Virus record (IMG/VR): IMGVR_UViG_3300024320_001004
Location: 1 to 26,264 of that record
Strand: one strand, 5' to 3'
From: a virus
DNA length: 26,264 nucleotides
Shown here one piece after another: positions 20,803 to 26,264 of the stretch. How positions within the stretch are numbered: the first letter of the stretch is position 1; each line of letters starts with the position of its first letter. Below the pieces are notes generated by a model. The model saw only the letters and a program-made list of their open reading frames with translations. It was not told the DNA's origin and did not search any database. Both the position numbers and the translations under genes were made by a program.

Positions 20803-22455
20803 ATGTCAATGATCTCAAAAGTCCGCGACCTGCTCGCGGGCCAAAAGCTGCCTGCGCCTGCTGACAGCAGCGATGCAGCCCCTCGGCACAACAGCCAATA
20901 CATGCGCGGTGGTCGAGGGGTAACTTTCTCCGGATGGCGCCCAGCTCTCCGAGAAAGCCAAGACGACATTTCCGAAGCTTGGGATGATGCCGCAGCGCGT
21001 GTTGCTGACCTGATCCACAACAGCGGCTGGCTTGCCGGTGCGGTCGATCAGGCGGTTGCCAACACCGTGGGCACGGGGCTGCGCTTAAAGGCTCTGCCTG
21101 AAAACGAGACCTTTGGCATGTCCTCCACCGAGGCTTCCAATTGGTCAAAGACAGTTGAGCGCCGTTTTGAGCTCTGGGCTCGCAGCGCCCAGGAATGCGA
21201 CATCCAAGGGATGCGGACCTTTGGTCAGATGCAAAGCGCGGCTTTCCGCTCTTGGCTGATTTCTGGCGAAATCCTCGCAGAGCTGCCGTTTCGCCGCCGC
21301 CCTTGGAACACCTATGGGACAAAGGTTCGGCTTTTGCCGCCCCACCGCCTGTCGCGCAAAACGGAAAACTTGGCGCGTCTTGTGAACGGCGTCTACCTCG
21401 ATGCGGACGGTATGCCTATCGGTTACCGGGCGATCTGCAAAGACATGTTTAAACACGACGTCGAGTACAATGTTCGCGCACGGGATCGCGCTGGGCGGCC
21501 TCGGGTGATCCACGTCTTTGACGGGCTGCCCGGTACGCACCGCGGCATCTCCCCAATGACACCGGCCTTGCAGGTCGCGCGGCAGTTTGACCAGCTCGCG
21601 GACGCAACTTTGATGGCGTCGATTGTGCAGACGCTGTTTGCAGTCACGATCACTTCGGACGAGCCGACCGAGGAAGTTCTAGCCGGGCTTTTGACACCTC
21701 AAGAGCAGGCGCAAATGTCGGCCCAAGGCGTGGCGCCAATGGAAGCTTACATCGACATGGTGGCCGGCTACTACGAGAGCTCGTCGCTCAATGTAGGGAT
21801 CAATGGCCGGCTCGCGCACCTTTTTCCCGGGCAAGAGCTCAAGTTCCACACAAGCAACCAGCCTTCCTCGGATTACAAAGACTTTTCGATGCACCTCCTG
21901 CGTGAATTGGCGCGGTGCCTTGGTCTGACCTACGAGAGCGCGACCGGCGACAATAACGGCGCGACCTACTCCTCATTGCAGGCAGCCACGACGGAAATCT
22001 TTGCAATCACCAAGGCGCGCCGACAAAACATCGTCGCTCCGTTTTGCCAGCCGGTCTACGAAGCATGGCTGGAGGAAGAGATTGCAGCTGGGCGGATCGC
22101 CTTCCCCGGCGGCTATCAAGCGTTTTTAGCTAACCGTGCGGCGGCCTGCCGAGCGGAGTGGTTGGGTGCGGCTCGTCCAACGACCGACGATCTCAAAAAA
22201 GCCAAAGCTCACGAAGTCTGGAAGCGTCTTGGTGTGATGTCCGACGCAATGATCTGCAACGACATCGGCGTAGATGTTGACGACGTCTACCAGCAGATTT
22301 CGCAGGAACGCGATATGCGCCAAGAGTACCGGCTGCCAGAGCCAATGCTCATGGGGGCAGCCAGCGGGGCCGTGGAGGCACCCGACGGAGCAGAGGTCGA
22401 TGAACGCCCTGAAGGCGAAGCCGACGATCCTGATGATGAAGAGGACGCGCTTTAA
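20803..22455 (+). CDS. Portal protein, lambda GpB family
   Basis: A 550-aa protein that forms the dodecameric ring through which DNA enters the head. Family signs are the N-terminal RESQDDISEAWDDAAARVAD, NSGWLAGAVDQAVANTVGTG (the 'lambda portal' core), DGLPGTHRGISPMTPALQVA and the C-terminal ALARCLG-like RELARCLGLTYESATGDNNG, which precedes ATYSSLQAATTEIF. The acidic tail (EGEADDPDDEEDAL) is typical. It overlaps the next gene by TAATG. Confidence 0.95.
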   Translation: MSMISKVRDLLAGQKLPAPADSSDAAPRHNSQYMRGGRGVTFSGWRPALRESQDDISEAWDDAAARVADLIHNSGWLAGAVDQAVANTVGTGLRLKALPENETFGMSSTEASNWSKTVERRFELWARSAQECDIQGMRTFGQMQSAAFRSWLISGEILAELPFRRRPWNTYGTKVRLLPPHRLSRKTENLARLVNGVYLDADGMPIGYRAICKDMFKHDVEYNVRARDRAGRPRVIHVFDGLPGTHRGISPMTPALQVARQFDQLADATLMASIVQTLFAVTITSDEPTEEVLAGLLTPQEQAQMSAQGVAPMEAYIDMVAGYYESSSLNVGINGRLAHLFPGQELKFHTSNQPSSDYKDFSMHLLRELARCLGLTYESATGDNNGATYSSLQAATTEIFAITKARRQNIVAPFCQPVYEAWLEEEIAAGRIAFPGGYQAFLANRAAACRAEWLGAARPTTDDLKKAKAHEVWKRLGVMSDAMICNDIGVDVDDVYQQISQERDMRQEYRLPEPMLMGAASGAVEAPDGAEVDERPEGEADDPDDEEDAL

Positions 22456-22715
22456 TGGCTCTAACTATCGATGAGGACAATCCTTGCGCAGCGGCCAAAA
22501 CGCTCCGCGAGGTCTACATCCGGCTTGTTGCCGGACAGGCCGCCGCAACCGTGTCGTTTTCAAGCGGTCCATCCGGCGTCTCCCGTTCTGCGACCTATCA
22601 CGCAGCAAACCCAGAGCGACTGTTGATGGTCATCCGCAGCTTTGAGCAAAAGTGTACGGCGTTGCGTGGGCTCAAGCCTGCCCGTCGTGCGGTCGCCACA
22701 GGAGGTGTCCGATGA
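22455..22715 (+). CDS. gpW-like head-tail joining protein
   Basis: An 86-aa protein resembling lambda gpW (68 aa): a first helix with AAAKTLREVYIRLVAGQAAA, a beta hairpin (TVSFSSGPSGVSRSATYHAA) and a second helix (ERLLMVIRSFEQKCTALRGL). gpW completes the head before tail attachment. In lambda W sits between the large terminase and the portal; here it lies between portal and protease. ATG at 22455 overlaps the portal stop, and its stop overlaps the protease ATG. Confidence 0.7.
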   Translation: MALTIDEDNPCAAAKTLREVYIRLVAGQAAATVSFSSGPSGVSRSATYHAANPERLLMVIRSFEQKCTALRGLKPARRAVATGGVR

Positions 22716-24040
22716 ACGATCAACCCACCATTATGCCAGCAGCGGAAGGGGCTTCTTTGACGCAGATCGCGTCTAGGGTGCTTAACCGTCCGCTGCTTCT
22801 TCACCCGACAAAGGCTGAAATCATCTTGCAGGTTTTGCAAGGTCGTTTGCCGATGGATGGGGCAAAGATTGAGAGCCTGAGGCCCGATGCCAGCCGGTTC
22901 ATGGGCAGCGCTACAGACGACGAGGGGCGGCGCAAAAGCTATCGAGTGGCCAATGGCACTGCCATCGTCTCGATTGTCGGCTCGCTGGTGAACCGAGGCA
23001 GTTGGATTGGAGCAAACTCAGGCATGGTGTCCTATGAAGGCCTAAGCCACCAGCTTCGAGAGGCCGCGGCCGATCCAAACGTCACCGCCGTCGTTTTGGA
23101 CATCGACAGCCCAGGCGGGGAAGCCACGGGCATGTTTACAATTGCCGAGCAAGTGCGCGCGCTTGCTGCAACCAAGCCTGTCACCGCTTTTGTTAACGAT
23201 ATGGCGGCCTCCGCAGCCTACGGTATCGCCAGTGCCGCGACCGAGATAGTAGTCTCTCCGACTTCTATTGTGGGCTCAATTGGGGTCGTTTTGACCCACC
23301 TCGACCGGTCGGCAGAGCTTGAGCAAAAAGGCGTTAAAGCGACGCTTATTTATGCAGGCAAGCACAAGGTCGATGGAAACGCGTTCGGTCCATTGCCGGA
23401 GGCAGTTCAAGCCGATCTCCAAACCGAAGTGCTCAAGTTCTATGACCAGTTTGTCGAGCTTGTCGATCGCGGCCGCGCTGCCATGAACGACGAAACCATC
23501 CGGGGCACGCAAGCCCGGACCTACATCGGACAGGATGCAATTAATGCAGGCCTTGCCGACCGCATCGCGACGTTGGACGCGGTGCTTTCTGAACAATCAC
23601 CAACGGCCCCCGGGGCCCAAACGCAAAGGACGGGATTTGGTATGACCAAAACCACACAAGCCGGAGCACCGCAGGCTGAAAACGCGGGCATCACCGAGGC
23701 GCAATTGGATGCGGCCGTAGAGACCGCGCGGGCCGAAGGCATGGCCGCTGGTGCCGCTCAAGCAAATGCACGCATCAAAAGCATTTTAACATCCGAAGAA
23801 GCTCAGGGCCGCGAGCCACAGGCTATGGTTTTGGCGCTAGATATGGACATGAGCGCCGAGGATGCGGCGAAAGTTCTGGCAACATCGCCCAAGTCTTCCG
23901 GTGTTGCATCTATCGAAAGCCGCGCAGCTGGCGAGCCCGAATTTGGTGGCGACGCCAACCAAGGCTTTGGATCCGCGTCTGACAAAGTTGCCGGCGGATG
24001 GTCCGTTGCCATCAACAACGCAAACAAGCGCTTCGGCTAA
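22712..24040 (+). CDS. S49-family prohead protease with C-terminal scaffold (GpC-like)
   Basis: A 442-aa SppA-type serine peptidase of the capsid. Core motifs: VVLDIDSPGGEATG (about 127-140), Ser167 in NDMAASAAYGIAS as nucleophile, and the Lys in IYAGKHKVDGNAFGPL (about 217-219) as general base. After about residue 300 the sequence changes to an Ala/Glu-rich scaffold region (AQLDAAVETARAEGMAAGAA, ARIKSILTSEEAQGREPQAM). As in lambda C/Nu3, an internal ATG begins the scaffold part. ATG at 22712 is chosen: AGGAGG lies 6 bases before it. Confidence 0.94.
   Translation: MNDQPTIMPAAEGASLTQIASRVLNRPLLLHPTKAEIILQVLQGRLPMDGAKIESLRPDASRFMGSATDDEGRRKSYRVANGTAIVSIVGSLVNRGSWIGANSGMVSYEGLSHQLREAAADPNVTAVVLDIDSPGGEATGMFTIAEQVRALAATKPVTAFVNDMAASAAYGIASAATEIVVSPTSIVGSIGVVLTHLDRSAELEQKGVKATLIYAGKHKVDGNAFGPLPEAVQADLQTEVLKFYDQFVELVDRGRAAMNDETIRGTQARTYIGQDAINAGLADRIATLDAVLSEQSPTAPGAQTQRTGFGMTKTTQAGAPQAENAGITEAQLDAAVETARAEGMAAGAAQANARIKSILTSEEAQGREPQAMVLALDMDMSAEDAAKVLATSPKSSGVASIESRAAGEPEFGGDANQGFGSASDKVAGGWSVAINNANKRFG
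23642..24040 (+). CDS. Probable in-frame capsid scaffold protein (Nu3-like)
   Basis: An internal ATG at 23642, in frame with the protease, starts MTKTTQAGAPQAENAG right at the boundary between the peptidase and the helical scaffold region. AAAGGA lies 11 bases upstream and GGGA about 6. The resulting 132-aa product would be mostly helical and end like other C-terminal scaffolds. In lambda, Nu3 is made the same way from within gene C. The start itself is an inference. Confidence 0.55.
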   Translation: MTKTTQAGAPQAENAGITEAQLDAAVETARAEGMAAGAAQANARIKSILTSEEAQGREPQAMVLALDMDMSAEDAAKVLATSPKSSGVASIESRAAGEPEFGGDANQGFGSASDKVAGGWSVAINNANKRFG

Positions 24041-24068
24041 TCCGAGCAGGGTCTGAGGAGATCACAAT

Positions 24069-24440
24069 ATGACCGTTTTAAACGAAGGCCGGCACCCCGG
24101 CGAATTCCTTATGAGCGAAGCCCAAGGCCAGCGCTCGCGAGGCAATATCACCGTCGCAAGTGGCGCCGGCGTCATCGTGCCGGGCGCCGTCTTGGGCAAA
24201 GTCACAGCCACCGGCCAGTACCTCGCCTCATCCAATACCGCTGATGACGGCTCCGAAGCTGCTGTCGCCGTGGCGCTGTACGGCTGCGATGCGACCGACG
24301 CCGCCGCAGACATTGCGGCAATCGTCCGTGACGCTGAAATCAACGGCAGCGTGCTGACCTACCACGCCGACCGCGACGAGGTCGCTGAGAAGGCCGCCGC
24401 AAACGCACAGCTTGAAGCCGCTGGCATCATCGTCCGCTAA
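24069..24440 (+). CDS. Head decoration protein, lambda gpD family
   Basis: A 123-aa protein that stabilises the expanded capsid as trimers. Family features: HPGEFLMSEAQGQRSRGNIT near the N terminus, VIVPGAVLGKVTATGQY, then SEAAVAVALYGCDATDAAAD and the terminal LEAAGIIVR. Length is close to gpD (110 aa). A GAGGAG box precedes ATG at 24069. Confidence 0.93.
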   Translation: MTVLNEGRHPGEFLMSEAQGQRSRGNITVASGAGVIVPGAVLGKVTATGQYLASSNTADDGSEAAVAVALYGCDATDAAADIAAIVRDAEINGSVLTYHADRDEVAEKAAANAQLEAAGIIVR

Positions 24441-24468
24441 ACGCGGATCATCGAGAAAGGACACTTAA

Positions 24469-25503
24469 ATGTCTCTGTTAAACGTATTTAAGCAGGACGC
24501 ATTCAGCGTTCTGCGTCTCACCGATGCCCTACGCGAGATCAAGTACGCCCCGTCGCGCATTGGTCAGCTGGGCCTTTTCCAGACAACCAGCATCGACACG
24601 CTCGACATTGCGATTGAAACCGACCGTGAGCAGAACCAACTCATTGTTGGCGCTTCGCCGCGCGGTGGTACCGGCGACACCTTCGGCAAGAACAAGCGGA
24701 CCCTGCGCACGCTTCGGGTGCCACACTTCCAAGTAGACGATGCGATCATGGCCGATGAAGTGCAGCAAGTGCGCGCGTTCGGTTCTGAGGTCTCTGTGGA
24801 GCGTTTGCAGCAAAAGATTGCTGATCGCGCCGCAGAAGTCAGCCAAGGCTTTTCCCTGACCGAGGAATATCACCGCCTAAACATCATCAAGAGCGGTAAG
24901 CTCCTCGACAAAGATGGTGAGGTTATGTTCGACTACTTCCGCGAGTTCGATGAAGCCGCACCAGCCGAAGTCGACTTTGATCTGGACAAGGCGACGCCGA
25001 CGCAGGGCGCTTTGCGCAAAAAGTGCGCGGAGGTCGTACGCCGGGTTGCCGCAATTTTGGATGGCCTGCCTTACACTGGCATCCATGCTTTCTGCGGCGA
25101 TGCGTTCTTCGACGACCTGATCGCCCACCCTGAGGTGCGCGAGACCTACAAAGGTCATGCCGAAGCATCTGCTTTGCGCTCCGCTTACGCTGGCGCAAAC
25201 GGCCAGCAATCAAGCTTTGGCACTTTTGAGTTCGGCGGGATCACTTTCGAGAACTATCGCGGTGGCGGTTCTATCGGCGTGGACACCAACAAGTGCCATA
25301 TCTTCCCGTTGGGCGTCCCCGGCCTGTTCCGCACCGCCTATGCGCCAGCCGACTACATCGAGACGGTCAACACACAGGGTCAACGCCTCTACGCCAAGCA
25401 ATACGAGATGCGGAACGGTAAGGGCGTCAATCTGGAATTCCAGATGAACGCTCTGCAGTATTGCACACGTCCACGCGTGCTGATCCCCGGCAAGCGCACT
25501 TAA
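24469..25503 (+). CDS. Major capsid protein, lambda gpE family
   Basis: A 344-aa shell subunit (gpE is 341 aa). Recognisable segments: RLTDALREIKYAPSRIGQLG, the N-terminal arm with TLRVPHFQVDDAIMADEVQQ, the middle GIHAFCGDAFFDDLIAHPEV and GGITFENYRGGGSI, and the C-terminal LEFQMNALQYCTRPRVLI. It starts 29 bases after the gpD gene with AGAAAGGA upstream of ATG. Confidence 0.96.
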   Translation: MSLLNVFKQDAFSVLRLTDALREIKYAPSRIGQLGLFQTTSIDTLDIAIETDREQNQLIVGASPRGGTGDTFGKNKRTLRTLRVPHFQVDDAIMADEVQQVRAFGSEVSVERLQQKIADRAAEVSQGFSLTEEYHRLNIIKSGKLLDKDGEVMFDYFREFDEAAPAEVDFDLDKATPTQGALRKKCAEVVRRVAAILDGLPYTGIHAFCGDAFFDDLIAHPEVRETYKGHAEASALRSAYAGANGQQSSFGTFEFGGITFENYRGGGSIGVDTNKCHIFPLGVPGLFRTAYAPADYIETVNTQGQRLYAKQYEMRNGKGVNLEFQMNALQYCTRPRVLIPGKRT

Positions 25504-25536
25504 TCGCTCACCTGTAATCCATGAAGGAAATGAACC

Positions 25537-25935
25537 GTGGCCTCAATCTTTGACGAACTGGATGCGTCTCTTTCAGAGGCCATTGGCGACGTTATGGCCG
25601 AGGTCGCAGTTCTCCTTCCCCGGGTGACACGATCCTACGAGGCGCGATCTGTTGATGTCGATCGCGCCTCGTTTTCTTTTCGTGGGATTTTTTCGGATGG
25701 CCCGGAGGCGAAGGCTTCTGGCGGCCAATATTTTTCCGCTCAGCTTGTCCAAGATATGATCGCCGACTTTTGGATCGCCGCACGCGATGTCGCGCAGCTG
25801 CCTTTTGAGCCTGAGAAAGGCGACCAAATTTCGATGGTCTCACGGCCAGGTCAGCCGGAATTCATGATTTCAGGGCTCCACCGCACCAACCAAGGCGAGC
25901 TGCTTTTGATCCTTGTGGAACACGGCGAAGACTAA
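25537..25935 (+). CDS. Head-tail attachment protein, FII-like
   Basis: A 132-aa protein in the place of lambda FII (117 aa), which sits at the head-tail junction. The sequence has a short helix (FDELDASLSEAIGDVM), then beta-rich segments (VTRSYEARSVDVDRASFSFR, KGDQISMVSRPGQPEFMISG, GELLLILVEHGED). GTG at 25537 is used, with AAGGAA 7 bases before it. Family assignment rests on size, order and general layout. Confidence 0.7.
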   Translation: MASIFDELDASLSEAIGDVMAEVAVLLPRVTRSYEARSVDVDRASFSFRGIFSDGPEAKASGGQYFSAQLVQDMIADFWIAARDVAQLPFEPEKGDQISMVSRPGQPEFMISGLHRTNQGELLLILVEHGED

Positions 25936-25958
25936 GCCGCCCAAATTGGAGGTTCACA

Positions 25959-26264
25959 ATGCGTCTGTCGATCAAAACCTCCCCCGACATCGCCGAGACC
26001 ATGCGCCGAGAGGTTCTTGCAGGCGAAAAGGCGACGACCCGGGCGATGACTAAGGTCGGAACCGATCTTAAGCTTGCGTGGCGGCGTCAGATTAACGGCG
26101 CGGGTCTTGGCACACGGCTCGCAAACTCCGTACGAAGCGCGACTTACCCAAAGTCGGGCGAAAGTCTGCGTGTTTCGCGGGATGGTGGGCACAGATTTCA
26201 TCTGATCGTGGGCAGTGATTTCACGGGAAGCTGGGCATCTATTTCACGCGATCTCGGGCACTGA
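25959..26264 (+). pseudogene. DUF6441-like tail-module protein, truncated by an IS-like end
   Basis: The first ~70 codons are a normal start of a DUF6441-like minor structural protein: MRLSIKTSPDIAETMRREVL, then KATTRAMTKVGTDLKLAWRR, then LANSVRSATYPKSGESL. Full members are around 200 aa. After position ~26170 the frame runs into repetitive DNA and reads unrelated residues (GGHRFHLIVGSDFTGSW) to a TGA at the window edge. GGAGG lies 5 bases before ATG. The product would be non-functional. Confidence 0.75.
26171..26264. mobile_element. Terminal repeats of an inserted IS (IS21-type suspected)
   Basis: The last 94 bases begin with TG and contain imperfect repeats of 22-24 bp, starting at 26185, 26208, 26231 and 26253 or 26254, each with a TGGGCA or CGGGCA core followed (in the first three) by a C/ATTTCA-type core (consensus GTGGGCA-nn-GATTTCA). 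Repeated terminal boxes of about this size and a TG end are features of IS21-family elements. The transposase genes would lie beyond the window. The boundary at 26171 is inferred from where the host gene stops making sense. Confidence 0.6.

Overview
This window is most of the left and central part of a lambda-like (siphovirus-type) prophage, or prophage remnant, in an alphaproteobacterium. A Roseobacter/Rhodobacter-type host fits best. The grounds are the GC-rich coding sequence, LexA-, SSB- and DUF-family proteins of alphaproteobacterial flavour, a ParB-methyltransferase fusion typical of alphaproteobacterial prophages, and the GIGHNNGP motif in a RecT-linked protein. These identifications come from reading the proteins by eye; no database search was run.

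Layout. (1) Positions 1-6422 read leftward as one tightly overlapping early/recombination operon. In order of transcription it holds a small membrane protein, two unknowns, a coiled-coil GIGHNNGP protein, RecT, an unknown, a stand-alone LexA-type DNA-binding domain, SSB, a DUF1367 protein, a DUF1364/YbcO-like putative nuclease, a 62-aa protein and the tyrosine integrase. (2) Positions 6430-7268 are the immunity switch. A leftward XRE repressor and a rightward Cro-like gene are flanked by two operator clusters built on the half-site AATCCACA. One cluster sits on a leftward promoter and one on a rightward promoter, much like OL/OR of lambda. (3) Positions 7011-11459 read rightward as the early operon: Cro-like protein, Cys/His zinc-binding-like protein, two small unknowns, a RuvC-like resolvase, an HTH replication protein, and several unknowns including a DUF6362-like protein. 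(4) Positions 11460-13911 are a poorly coding, more AT-rich accessory stretch with a secreted glycine-zipper protein and a small membrane protein. The end of the upstream gene is duplicated across the first part of this stretch, a sign of acquisition by recombination. (5) Positions 13924-15237 encode a ParB-domain/DNA methyltransferase fusion. (6) Positions 15238-18233 are a second accessory stretch, with a secreted TPR-like repeat protein and a small minus-strand gene cluster that includes a DUF3489 protein. (7) Positions 18360-26170 are the packaging and head module in near-lambda order: small terminase (Nu1), large terminase (GpA), portal (GpB), a gpW-like joiner, S49 protease with C-terminal scaffold (GpC/Nu3), decoration protein (gpD), major capsid protein (gpE), an FII-like attachment protein and a DUF6441-like protein.

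The last gene is cut after about 70 codons. The final ~94 bases carry imperfect 22-24-bp repeats that look like the end of an insertion sequence of IS21 type, so the prophage is probably interrupted there. No lysis or tail-fibre genes, tRNA, rRNA or CRISPR array were found. The most unusual content is the operator architecture, the two cargo stretches with exported proteins, the LexA-like domain without a peptidase, the RecT module without a recognisable exonuclease, and the IS-like interruption.
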